64,000 nucleotides of DNA. Origin: Lingula anatina. Taxonomy: Eukaryota; Brachiopoda; Lingulata; Lingulida; Lingulidae. The notes under the pieces are model-generated. The model did not search any database, was not told the DNA's origin, and saw nothing but the letters and a program-made list of their open reading frames with translations. The DNA is taken from NCBI RefSeq assembly GCF_001039355.2, contig NW_019773725.1, positions 171,330-235,329 of the forward strand, written 5' to 3'. Positions within the stretch are counted from its first letter, which is position 1. The number at the start of each line of letters is the position of its first letter. This document shows, one piece after another, positions 1-11,604 of the stretch. Both the position numbers and the translations under genes were made by a program.

Positions 1-363
1 ATTGTGTGTGTGCATGTGTGTGTGTGTGGGGGGGGGGGGGGCAACATCTACAGGCCTTATAATGAACAGTAATGGTTCAGTAATTATTTAAGATTTTCTC
101 CGTCCTTGCCCTCAATCCTAAGAACCCCTCAGAAAAAGGGACGGTTTACCCTTTAAGGCTAGATAAATATTCTGTTAGCAGCAGTAAAAGTTTTATTCAA
201 AGCAGTAGGCCTAGGCCTATTCAAAGCGAGGTGTGAATGACGTCATGTAACAAACTATTATATGAGTAAAGCTTTGACGTCGTAATGAGCAGAACAATGC
301 CCCTTGGGGCTATTACCACCCACGCCTTACATACCAAAAGTCACCCTGCAAACTTGATTACAA

Positions 364-417
364 CTAGGACCCACTAAACAAATTAAAGTTATAAACACTT
401 GTTTAGTGGGTCCTAGC
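364..417. repeat. Short perfect hairpin in antiporter intron 6
   Basis: CTAGGACCCACTAAACA is followed after about 18 bases by its reverse complement TGTTTAGTGGGTCCTAG. The same hairpin, with a slightly different loop, is at about 14575-14626 in the duplicate block. It is a short palindrome of unknown origin, possibly a MITE remnant. Confidence 0.7.
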
Positions 418-581
418 ATACAATCAGCACTGCTTCCATTGTTTCGACAAAAGGATATGAACGTGTGTGAAACGTATGGTATTTGATACCCCCTGATATC
501 AGGGGGTTCTAAAACAGTACACAGAATTTAACATGCTACTAGCGCACCCTATAGTCCGAGAGGAAGAATCAAAGTACTCAC

Positions 582-2135
582 GTGTTTGATATGGGGCAGA
601 TACCAACACATGAGTCCGCCGATCACGCCATATACCACTCCCGTCAGCGCCTCCAGCGGACCACGAATGATAGAGAACGCTAAATCACCTAGAGAGAAAT
701 ATCTTCTTTTATACAAATTACTCGATTCTTATACTTGATCATACTTGAATAAAAAGCAGCCTGTAAATTGCATTTCTTATTCTGCAATGTGTGTATGACA
801 TATCTCTATATTTAGGAACAAACCCTTTAATGCTGCCGTTTTAAATTCCTTATGTGATAATGTTGTAATAATTCTAAGCTGTATTAGTTTCAAGCTCTAA
901 AAAAAAATAAATAAATAAATAAATAAAATAAAAACAACTGCCCTTTACATGCATTTGTGTTATTGTGTTTAGGGAGATATTTCATTCCAGCATTCCAGTG
1001 ATTACCTTTTGAAAAGGCAATTCCCAAAACCACCCCAAAAGCGCTTATGGCTACCACGTTTTCCACGCTCCCCGAAGCCACGGCAGCAGTGGGGATGCCT
1101 TTATCCACGCCAAGGCCTTGCTCCTGCAGGTGCAACATGGAGGGAACGACGACTGCCGGGGACACAGCCGACATAACAAAGCTGGATAAAAGATTAGGAG
1201 TTTAAAATATAAAGTTATTTATATCTGTTAAAACAAATAAAACTAAATATATAAAAATAAATTATGAACTGCAGAAATGAAATTATACAATGTTTATCGC
1301 AGTTTAATTAGCGACACTGAAACACTGAAAATGAAGTAAATCGTTATTGTTATTTTGATGAAATTTTAATTAACTTTTCATAGCAAAAAGACACCCTAAC
1401 TTAACATTATATATATTTTTTGAAACACCCACTTTTATTGTGTGATCAGTGGCAAAAAGACAAAGACAAATGTTATGACAAATATCAAAGTAACAAAATA
1501 AATGTCTCACATTCTCCACGAAAATTTTCGATACCAACACCTCAGACATATAAAACAAATTTTAAGATGTGAATAAAATATAAATCGATGTCAGGCAAAG
1601 TTTTGTTATGCTGAGAGATGGTCTTTAATTTCCGCTGAGATCTTAAAAGTTAAATAATAATCTATTTAACGTGTTAGAAAGCAAACTTTTAAATTTATTA
1701 TATGAAAGAATCATTTTAAGGATTCTTAAAAAATGAAACTGCCGCCGCGCATTACCGGAAAAGAATCGAAAGCATGTTTAAAATCTGCTTTATGGAGTAT
1801 TTCGTAACCCATGCCTTCAAGGAGGAGGCATTGCGTGTGAAAAAATTTAAAGTGGTAGTGAGGAGAATAAATCAGTATATTGTTAAAAAACAATCCTTTT
1901 ACTATAATTAATCGATAACTTCAAGCATTTGTACAGCGACAACAGTATACCCTGAATGCTGAAGACACGAGGGAAATAATAATCAGTGGGCTAAAGATGA
2001 TGACAAGGTAAGAAGCTTTTTTGGAGGTTTAAAAAGGTGAACGACCTTAAAATAAATACAAAAAGAGTTCTTGCAGTTCCAAATATCTTTCTCTGTGTCG
2101 TACCTGCACTCTTCTCTCTCTCTCTTTCTCTCTCT

Positions 2136-2171
<36 letters not shown>

Positions 2172-2469
2172 AATGTACTAACTACACCTTTCTTACCCCA
2201 GCATAAAGCTCCAGTCCCAGGGAAAGCCCAGGAGAAAGTGGCCGGACACGGCCCCGGACACCGCCTCAAAGGCGCATGGAATGAAGGCTAGCCGCGCAAC
2301 GACGTGAGAGAGGCGGCGCAAGGCTTTAGGGTCCAAACCCAAGGCTGCCTTGATGAGGATGACCACAAGGGCTATGGATCTGAAAATAAAAAAGAAGAAA
2401 AAAAAACATGCTGAATTTTTCAACCGCCAAAATGCCTACAGAATCACACACCTTGGCTTCCCTATCTTT

Positions 2470-2508
<39 letters not shown>

Positions 2509-4174
2509 TTTTTTGACAGAGCAAGTTAAACAAGTATAATCTGAAGTGGCAAAGCTGGGCTTTAATTCTTACAGGTAAAAATGTTTCTATGGAAAATAGG
2601 AAATATTTTAAGCCACTGGTTCTTTTAAAAAAACTGCGTGTAGGCCTACTGTAACAGTCGTGCTTCAACGCCTTGGGTTTGTCGTTCTCTTCAGCCTTGA
2701 AATGTCTTGTTTTGAACTTGTCAGGTAAAACAAAACCTCGAAGTGGAGAAAATAATGAGCCGCAAGGCACAATTCACGCCTGTTATTGGGACCACGCCGT
2801 TCCGTACCCTGGGTATTAGACAGCTGGCGTCAACTTAACCGCTGTCTTTGGGTGCATTCTCTCTCTCTCTCTCTCTCAGACCCAGGGTGCATCAACCTAC
2901 ACACACAATCTCTCTCTCGCTCTCTCTCTCTCATACCCAGGGTGCATCAACCTACACACACAATCTCTCTCTCACTCTCTCATATCCAGGGTGCATCAAC
3001 CTACACACACAATCTCTCTCTCTCTCTCTCTCATACCCAGGGTGCATCAACCTACACATGAACAGTACAATACCTTATGGAAGACGACCATTCTTTCTTA
3101 ATGTCCTTGGCGACGTCTATGTACGGGACATTCCTGAGGAGACAACCTACTATCAGCATGCCTAAAATGCACAATATATGGAGATAGGGGACGATAGCTC
3201 GCCTTTTTTCTTGTCAACATTTTCTTTATGTCAAATTCTTCATGATTGCCCTAAAATAAATTGTCTTTAGACGCGCAGTGCTGTATCTTGCTTGATTTAC
3301 AATGGTAAGCGAATGCTGATTCTTAGATTAGTATCTTATTTTGATTGAGGATTGTGAAATTTTAATTGCATTTTACAAGGACGGTCTTCGTTTGAAACAA
3401 GACCAATGCAAGTAAATGTGGTTCACGAAAATTTAAAAAAAATCAAATATTTATTTTATCCTATTCGCCTAAAATACTTTTTTTTCGAAAATGAGCTTGC
3501 AGAACAAAATTACTACTAAAATTAACTTAGATCAATTTTTTTTCTGAATATGCCAACCTAGTAAAGGTGGAAGTCGTATCTTGCTAACTAAAAACCCTCC
3601 AAGTTTACAGGCTAAGAACAGCACAATAAGGCCGAAGAAATTTCCACCAGGGAGCGCTTCATCTCTGGTGATCGCCCACAAGACAGCCCACAGCAGAATC
3701 AGCGTTAGTTTTGAGGTGACGACCCGCCCGAGTTTCCCGTGAGGCGGGCACATCAGAGCATGGCGCATGCGCTGTGCTCGTGTTGTCACTGGCGGGTGGT
3801 ACTTCGTCATACATGGTTTACAAAAATTATAGCAACTCGTGCGGCACGCATCACATCGCCGCGTGCGTTTTTTGTAGCTGGACTTTTCTTTGCTCTCTTC
3901 AAAATGTTCTGTTATGTCTTTAAATTCAACGGAACCATTTTTCTTCACGTCCCCAGTCTCTTTGAAGTTTCCTTTTTCATTTTCTTTAATTTCTATCCCA
4001 TTTTTCAAGTGCCCGTCGTCTCCTTTACTGTTTTCATGGCTGTCATCTAAAAGTGGATTGATCGCAGGCGACCCTGGGTCTTCTTGACGATGAGCATCTT
4101 TACCTGAAGAACAAACAGTTTGCCTTATCAAACTGAAGCAGGTTTTATTTTGGTTCTATCAGATGGCACAAAGG

Positions 4175-4217
<43 letters not shown>

Positions 4218-6152
4218 CAAACAAACAGACACAAACGGTTGAGCGTCTCAATATAATTAAAGTACTCTCTTGTCAAAAGACAATAGGTCGCGCCGTGCTT
4301 TGTTTCGTGTAAAGTCACGTCAGCCACGAATGTGTTCCACGCACCAATGCACAGGGTTAATTACTCGTGCTTTAAGCCAGATAAAGCACTCGGCGCTGAG
4401 CTTTACGCGAAATAGAGCAGATAATTGTCTCGGCTTTGCCTCGCCAATTATCTGCCCAATTATCTGCTCTATTTCTCGTAAAGCTCAGCGCCTCGTACTT
4501 CATCTATACCTTCAAAGTTTTCTAGAAAAAAATTCGTGCTGTCATGTCTTTTACTTGCATCAGTAGAATATGAGACAGGCATATTTTATATATCTCGTTA
4601 ATTTGGTAATGGATAAGTCAGTGCCAAATCATTCATATTAGCTAATCACTTTGCAACGATATAGTAAGGTTCCTGTCGCCTATCTTGTACATATTAATTA
4701 ATGCTCTTATGACATATCTCAATGTAACTGACGAGAAAAAGACAAATTTTCCGACGCCGGGAATCGAACCCGGGCCACCTGGGTGAGAGCCAGATATCCT
4801 AGCCACTAGACCACGTCGGATGCCATGAGGAAAGCAAAGCACAAAATGAGAGTGGTTCAGCTGTACCTGTACTACACTATTACGCATGCTATCATCCCAT
4901 TTTTCAAGCAGTAAGTATCTTCACACTGATACAAGAAGATAACATCAAGAAGCCGATAAATCTTGCTGCCCACACGCGCCGGGACGCATAGACTCGCGGC
5001 CTAACGTTCCAAGTCTATTTGTGTCGTGTTGTGAATGACAGGTAATCTATCATGGCCTAAAATGTTTTATGTAATTGTTAGGGTCTATTTTTGCAGTAAT
5101 CGTCCTTTTATTATAACAGAAGTAAAATATTTGAATATTTCATACTTATTTCAGTCGTTTTTTGAAATAATAGTTATTTTCTTCATGATGACTATACCTT
5201 TGGTCTTAGGAATGCCGTTTTGGTAGCGAAAGGATTTCGAAAATGGTTGAGGCAAACCTCAGAAGACAATAACCACAACAGGTTTAATGTTATGTGAGGT
5301 ATAACATACAGTAAAGGATGCATAAGTGAATGCTGTAGTTGTTGAAAACAGTCAGAGGAATTCTTTTTTTTTTATGATATATAAAACTAGTTACTGTCTA
5401 ATAGTATGTGTATTAGGGGGGACTATATAGTATTGTTATTCCCGTGAGCTTATGAATTTTAAGAAAATAAATATGATAGGTCTACAATGCTTGATATGTT
5501 TGCAGTAACATAAGGAACATGCCTTTTTTTACTATCAACTTTCCTGAGATAGTTTTTAATAATCAAGTTGACCCTACACAGACCAAAAAAGGGTCTAATG
5601 CAATAAAAGATACAAAAATGTTGTTTTTTTAATCAGTAATAAAAGCAGACAAGCCTTTGTAACTTTCGATGTAAAATATAAATGGGTGCTTTGTTGTATA
5701 TACCGGTAGGCCTTTGTCTTGCTCGCACCCAGAAGTTGTAACTTAAATTATCCTGCTACCGGGCGACAATAACATGTGACGTCACTAACTGGCGTGAGGG
5801 AATCCCGTGCAAGGGGAATCCCTTTGCAATTTAATGAATTTCTTGCATCAATGCATGAAATTTGCCTGGAATTATGATAATCATAAGCAATGAAGCTGTA
5901 CACGTGTCAGGATGAAAAAAAAAAGAAGAAGCCGAGCATTATGAGTTCCCGATATCGACGGCACTACACAATTTACGAGTTATTTTTAGTAACACGATTG
6001 ACCTAGATAATTACAAATGGCTGTGCAGCGTGGAAGAAAACGCCAATATAATTATCACAATACCTGGATCCCTAGACTAAAATGTGATTACCTGGAGGAA
6101 CTTCAAGTTCTATGGCTTCCATAGCCGGAGTTGAATCCTTAGTAGAAGTCAT
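582..6152 (-). CDS. SLC9B/NHA-type Na+/H+ antiporter, copy A, 5' six exons (partial)
   Basis: Minus-strand exons are 6092-6152 (ATG at 6152), 3558-4103, 3074-3161, 2197-2379, 1006-1181 and 582-688, all with GT-AG borders and matching phases. The protein starts MTSTKDSTPAMEAIEL. It then has a Cys-rich segment (CDACRTSC, FCKPC), the family signature ALMCPPHG, LLWAVLWAIT and LPGGNFFGL, then SSSIRSIALVVILIKAALGL and AVSPAVVVPSM. These match animal SLC9B2 (NHA2), a CPA2-family cation/proton antiporter of plasma and organelle membranes. The exons downstream of LPHIKH would lie left of the window. Exon lengths (61, 546, 88, 183, 176 and 107) equal those of the copy at 14789-19799. The normally conserved Asp-Asp of transmembrane helix 6 reads Glu-Asn (SGSVENVVAIS). 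This copy is either a tandem paralog or the other allele of the gene at 8158-19799. Confidence 0.88.
2467..2512. repeat. (TTTA)n microsatellite
   Basis: About eleven TTTA units lie in intron 3 of copy A. The run is absent from the matching position near 16690 in the other copy. Confidence 0.9.
2878..3059. repeat. Four-unit minisatellite next to exon 3 of copy A
   Basis: The phrase CCAGGGTGCATCAACCTACA recurs at about 2882, 2937, 2986 and 3037, separated by CT-rich spacers, giving periods of 50-55 bp. The duplicate block has only one unit (about 17112). The array starts 15 bp from the donor of the 3074-3161 exon, so it lies at the 5' end of the intron on the minus strand. Confidence 0.9.
4179..4216. 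repeat. (AG)n microsatellite
   Basis: An uninterrupted AG run lies in intron 1 of copy A. A slightly longer AG run is at 18243-18281 in the other copy. Confidence 0.95.
4263..4516. mobile_element. Hairpin insertion present only in copy A
   Basis: Relative to about 18315-18330, copy A carries about 250 extra bases between AATATAATTAA and AAGTTTTCTAG. The insert contains an imperfect inverted repeat: GGCGCTGAGCTTTACGCG near 4390 pairs with CGTAAAGCTCAGCGCC near 4479. A foldback or MITE-like insertion is the simplest reading. No clear target duplication was found. Confidence 0.6.
4750..4820 (-). tRNA. tRNA-Glu (CTC)
   Basis: The minus strand folds as a 71-nt cloverleaf with a 7-bp acceptor stem (TCCGACG/CGTCGGA). 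The anticodon loop CTCTCAC lies between CTGG and CCAG, and the T arm is CCGGGTTCGATTCCCGG. Box A (TGGTCTAGTGG) and box B (GGTTCGATTCC) are intact. A T run follows within about 15 bases downstream, as a Pol III terminator. The gene lies within intron 1 of antiporter copy A on the same strand. Confidence 0.96.
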
Positions 6153-7436
6153 CTGTGGTCTACGATGATTAAAAACAAAGGGAAATGCTGCACGACAAGG
6201 TTAAGTCATACTATAACTGGCAATCATGACTGGTGTTATAACCCCTGAAGAATTTCCTTGAATCAAGGCACGCAGGTCCATATCATATACACGTACATCC
6301 TTGACAAGTCAACAAGTTAAACTGCGCCATCGCTTCGTCAGACTGAGAACTGAAGCTGGGAGTTACATGAATTCACCCGTTAATATTTAGAGACTTCACA
6401 TTGCTGCTTTGCAAGATCGAAGCGGATTCCCGTCCTATATCTCAGCTATCTCAAGGTCATGTCATGATACGCGTGCGCGTTGCTAAGTAACAGCTAACTG
6501 CCTAATTACTGTATTACTCGCTCCTGTTCATCTGTGTCACGAGCTACTAATTTCGTAAAAATTAGAAGTCCTTCTTGAGCAGAAACCACCTTCAATCCGA
6601 ATTTTGATAAACTTAGAAAAAGTCGGCGTTCGCAATCAAAAGACTTCAACTTTGATTTATCACGAATTCTTGCATGACTTGTAAATTTTATCTTTCTAAG
6701 TTTAGTTTTGTAACCATTATATAAGTCAAGGATATTTTGTTTGACGCCCTATTCATGATCATTAACATAGCCACATCACGATAGAATGGCATATTATTCT
6801 TCTTTCTCCGTGATTTAGTTTTTCTATTTTAAAAAAGCAAAAACAGAATTGATTGTTGCCGAAAATTTGTTTTGGTAAAGTTGCATCATCTTTTATAATT
6901 AATTATTTATTTACCCAACTGAAAATTAGGGAAGTGGCCGGCGTTTAAAAGAAATAATAGTAAATTTTGTTCCAATTCTTTTAAATCCTAGGTGTTAAAA
7001 TCTGTTTGTTTTGGTAATCTGAGGTGAAACGTGCTTCACTGGGAGAAATAAAAAACATGTCCCGGATCTCTAGGTACCCCGGTGAAAGTTGGAGTAAAGG
7101 GTCCTCTTTGTTACCTTGGCCAACCGCGTTGTTTGTCAAAAAAGCTTATTACGCACATCGTACCATTCTCCAAAACGTGCCCAGCTTTTACAATTGCCGC
7201 TGCGTGGTTTATTCCCTTTTTTATTTTGAATGGGAGGTCTGTCCTAACTCAAACATAATACGTTAACTTTTCATGAAGCAGTAACAGTGGTAAACAATTT
7301 TAAAATAACGATGGGATTTTTTTGCATTTTCAGATTTTGGTGCAAACAGTCCATGTGTAGGGTATGTTAACAAATGAAACGCTCCCCTCCAGTCCCATCT
7401 CTCTCTCTTTCTCTCATATGTTTGAGGGTACTCGGG

Positions 7437-7437
7437 C
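7437..7437. other. Single N: assembly seam
   Basis: An ambiguous base sits where the 14128-21090 duplicate stops and where the second NHA domain should continue. It is best read as a contig join of unknown gap size. Confidence 0.7.
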
Positions 7438-7500
7438 NGCTGCTATTCGAACCTGACCTGCATTTTAATCCATAAACTAGAAAAGCACTCCAAGAGCGCA

Positions 7501-7698
7501 ACCTCCGCCAAGGCAGCGATTTTTTTATTATTTGATTAATTATTGATCACCACCAAAAATTAATCATCTCTTCCTTGGCCCACTTCTGACAGTTCCTGAA
7601 AATTTCATCAGAATCGGTCAATAACCTTTTGAGTTATGTTGATGACAAACAAACAGACAGACAAACAGGGGTGAAAACATAACCTCCTTGGCGGAGGT
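7501..7698. repeat. Dispersed inverted-repeat element, family 1 (198 bp)
   Basis: The element has 13-bp perfect terminal inverted repeats, ACCTCCGCCAAGG at the left end and CCTTGGCGGAGGT at the right end. The interior carries the phrases TTTCATCAGAATCGGTC, GAGTTATGTTGATGAC and ACAGGGGTGAAAACAT. Related longer copies are at 38932-39415 and 46943-47301. It is a non-autonomous element with no ORF. Confidence 0.85.
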
Positions 7699-8157
7699 AA
7701 TAAATAAGTTTAGTTTAATACACATGTAGTTAGTCACACGGATTTCCTTAAATTACGTTAACTGTGAAAAGTTCACGACGACGCGGACGATTATAGAAAC
7801 AGGTGATGGCTAAATGTTTATAATGATACACATACATACTGTACACGAGAAGTTGTAAAAAGGTGATATCCTTGTCAATTTCCAGTCGTTATATGATAAA
7901 TTGGAGACGACTTCTGCCTTTATCATTATTGTTGGACTACGAACGTACAACTACAGGCATAGATTATAGTCCTCTTTTGACACACAGTGTGATACAATAT
8001 GGCTTAAATGGTATTTATACCCAGCTGTATATAAATCTCCATCTAATGTACGGAATCACACAACCTGAAACAAAAGTGTTAATAAAAACAACGTTCACGA
8101 CTGACTTTTCCCACTTATGTCCACCAAGTCCGAGGGCATAATGCCCCTCTTATTTAC

Positions 8158-9645
8158 CCGAGCATAAAACTCCAATCCCAGGGGAAGCCTAGTAAAAAGT
8201 GTGCCGCAGTAGCTTCGATGATCGCCTCGGCCAGGCACGGGAGAAAGGCAAGCTTGAGGACCGAGGCTGAAGACTTACGCAGGGCCCTGGAATCCAAGCC
8301 CAGTGCTGCTTTCAACAGGATCACCGCTAGTGCAATAGACCTGGAATACACATGGGTAAATGCAGAACAAAAACAAAGCGACCTAGGGAATTTCTTAGAG
8401 AGAGCCTTAACGAAAAAAAAAACGGAATCTGCAACAACATAAGCCCATGTTTCATTAGCTAGTTCTTACACGGTTATTTTTATTGATGGGACATTATGCT
8501 TATGGATTCTTTAAGTGGCTGAAAGCAAACTATTCACCTGATTGCCACGGACCAGTGCCTGTCAATATCCCTAGCAAAGGAAATATATGGAATGTTCTTT
8601 AGTGCCACACCCACCAACAGCATACCTGAAATAAATAAGATGATGAGGAGACAGCGGTTTCACTTTCACTTATTACTGATCATTTCGAAGAGAAACAACA
8701 TTGCTTTCACAGCAAGCTTGTAACTCGAAAAGTGGATTCTGACAACATTTGACATCAAAAACAAATCTTACCTAACAGAGAAGGAAGCCTGATCAATTCT
8801 GCCACGTTCCCACCAAGCTGAGCGCATATCAACAATATAAGCAGCCCAAACAGGTTCCCGCCAGGTAAGGCGTTATCCCCAGTGATAGCCCAAAGGACAC
8901 CCCAAAGAAGCAGTACAGAAACAATAAGGGTCAAATACCGCCCGGTGTGCCCATGGGGTGGACACATGAGGGCATATTTCAACCTTTGACCTCTGGTGGG
9001 ATTTGGTGGCAGCGGGTGGGCCTCGGTCATACAAGGTTCGCAACACTGGTAACAGCAATCTCGCAGCCTTGCACATTTCCGTTTATGTTCTACCTCGTCG
9101 TAAGAGCAAGAGAATGTCGACTGGCTGTTACATAATTCTTTGTCTGTTGTGGCACTCTGTGATCCACCAGAGCCTTTCACGTCTTGATCAGCTATAAGGA
9201 CTGGGGAGATTTGCACTCCGTCTTGGGTTTCAGAGGCTTTCACTTTGCCGTTGTTCTTGTCCTCTTTTTCTGCATCATTTTGAAGAGGAGCCTTTTCGTT
9301 GACAGTTTCCACTTTGGCGCTATTCCTCTCCGCTGTCTGTGCGTCGTCGCCGTCCTTCTTTGTGCTTTGGGACGAGGGGTCACTTAGAGACGTTTCACCT
9401 TGGGATTTACTTTCAGGTTCTGGCTCAGGAACCGGCTTCTGATGTCCAGTCTCTGGATCTTCCTTATCACCAGGATCTGGGTAGTGCTCCTCATCCTGGT
9501 GGTGATGGTGGTGGTGGTGATGATGGTGGTGATGCACATGCTCCTCGTGGTGGGCGTGGTCACCAGTGTGGTGCACGTGGTGGGGGTGGAGATGGGGGTG
9601 ATGTATGTCGTATTCGTGGATTGCTTCTTCTAGCAGGTGCTCCAC
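8158..9645 (-). CDS. Second NHA domain with His-rich linker (exons 13-15)
   Basis: Exon 13 (8772-9645) begins right after a TATACAATTTAG acceptor with Val-Glu-His-Leu-Leu and no ATG. It then gives a His-rich tract of about 30 His in 60 residues and a Pro/Glu/Lys-rich hydrophilic stretch. A Cys cluster (CCYQCCEPC) is followed by ALMCPPHGHTGRY, LLWGVLWAIT and LPGGNLFGLL. Exons 14 and 15 are 88 and 183 nt, exactly the lengths and phases of exons 3 and 4 of the first domain, which indicates an internal gene duplication. Domain 2 differs strongly in sequence from domain 1 (for example WSVAIRSIALAVILLKAALG), so the duplication is old. No AVSPAVVV exon is found between 7438 and 8158. Confidence 0.85.
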
Positions 9646-11551
9646 CTAAATTGTATATAAGAGAAGAGTCCATGCTGAAGCATTCAAAGATATGTCATTG
9701 AAAAAGAAATTGTCTTATTTTGTTTCACCAATTTGTCAACGTCTGGCTTTTTATCAATTTTCCGAAATGTTTAAGCTCACGGCGTAAAATAAAGATATGA
9801 TTAAATTTATCTGTACTTAAGAGTTACCTTTTCTAGCTCCTCCTCTTCCTCTTCTTCGTCACTTTCTACCTCGGATTCTGGTGTTTCTTCTTCTTCCTCC
9901 TCCTCCTCTTCACCTTCTTTCTCTTCTATCTTGTCATCAGATTCAATTTCTATAGAATACATCATGCAGAAAACGTAAAGAAAGTTATAGATTTCATGAA
10001 TCCATCAAGTGTCATAAAAAGTCAATTTCCACAAAATTACCGCAACAAACAATATTAACATTCTTAACCTAGTACAAATCAAGTAGAAAAACCTACTTTC
10101 TTTCTTGGTGTCCTCCTCCTCCTCTCCTTCCTTGGGGCTCTGATGTAACAGCCTAGGAGCAGTCAGAGCGATCAGAGCGGCACCTATCGGGGCAGTTACC
10201 AGTATGGCAAGAACAGCTAGGGTCAGAATCTAGAATAAAAACCAAAGCTTCATGATTAACTAATTTAAAGAAAAAAGAATTTCAAACAAAACAATCGAAA
10301 ATCATAGACTTTAAATGATACAAATTAACATTCATGACCAATTTTGAATTTTTAAAACTAAAAATTTTAATGGTGTCTTCTATGCTTACTTAAAATTACA
10401 TTTGTATATTAATATCTGTGGATGCCATTTGTTTTAAATATTCCGGTAAATTTATAGCCTGGGATAAATAATTGTATAAAGATGGTAAACATAATCAAGC
10501 TGTACCGTGTTCCCCATTGCCTCTTCCTCTGCACTTGCGTTATTCCGTCTTGCAGTGTCTAAAGCCACAGATCCTATAGCAGCCTGGTAAATTCAACATA
10601 AATATGATAGAAAGTATACAAACATTAGCAATCTGCGTTGGTGAACTGACTGAGGTGCCTCTTAACTTCAATATGTCGCCATTTGACGGCTGCGGTTCAC
10701 TTCTGAAGGTGGACAACCTTCAGCACTACGCCGACACACAGGTTGGGAATTATAGTTAAAATTAAAGCAGTCATTAATTGAATGTACAAATTCTGAATAT
10801 TGCTAGACAGATCTAAATCTATTAAGAGGGTAATGGTTGCTTTCAATATAATGTAGAACAAGCTCATGTACGAGTTGCCTCCTAATAGAATGCGTTCAAA
10901 TTTCAAACAATATTAAATATTAAATTTTCTATTAAGTAAACTGGATGGAAATTTAATCAGTCGTGTTTTTACCTGGACCGTTGCTTTGGGCAGCCAGGCT
11001 ATTGGTACGAAAAGCCTCTCCTTGAAGTTAAAGTCCGTCCTGACTACGGCTAGTACGCAGCCTACAAACCGTACGGCAAGACCGATACCGAGGACGCCCA
11101 TGCCGATGCCTGGAAGAAAAAAGGAAACGTTGGTGCGATCAGAGACAGTCAGACAGTTGTCGGGGGCGCGCATGGTTAGAACTTCATCTCAAATGCGTCC
11201 ATTAAGATTCCAGCAAGAAAAAGTAGAGGAAGAAGAAAACGCAAAGTAGTTCTAAGGCCATTTTGCGCGATATTGTGTTCATACTTTTAGACCTACAATG
11301 GAAGTGGGCGTGCCCCGGTGTAACAAACCTGTGGGTTTCCCATAATAGAGAGTCCGCTTCCCATTCATTTGTACAGTCTCGCCCTAGATTTTGACCCACT
11401 TAGATCAGGCTAACCCTAACCATTATCAGTAAGTGGAGGGCGGACTTTCTGTTACGCGGACCCTCAATTTCGTTGCACCGGTATGGAAGACAAACTATTT
11501 AAAATTAAAACCACTCACTTCCTGAAAATATTTTAACATTTTTGTTTACGA

Positions 11552-11604
<53 letters not shown>

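Larger units (their letters stand above)
1..7436. repeat. Segment duplicated at 14128-21090 (likely alternate haplotype)
   Basis: The block runs collinear with 14128-21090, from the TG-rich start to the TC run near 7400, with scattered substitutions and indels. All six antiporter exons and one tRNA-Glu gene are present in both copies with identical exon lengths. The block stops at the single N at 7437. Copy-specific differences are a 50-55 bp minisatellite at 2878-3059 and a roughly 250 bp hairpin insertion at 4263-4516, both absent from the other copy. The sequence shows the duplication. That it is an unmerged haplotype rather than a tandem paralog is inference from the seam. Confidence 0.85.

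Noticed and set aside
2878-3059. Regular repeats with spacers, superficially CRISPR-like
   Set aside because: The spacers are CT microsatellite, there are only four units, and the setting is a eukaryotic intron.
7438-8157. Search for the missing AVSPAVVV-type exon of NHA domain 2
   Set aside because: No reading frame on the minus strand resembles it. The stretch holds a family 1 repeat and unrelated sequence, so the exon is either beyond the seam or lost.
9339-9701. Plus-strand ORF of 120 codons rich in Gly/Asp/Val
   Set aside because: It is the antisense shadow of the His- and Glu-rich linker exon on the minus strand.
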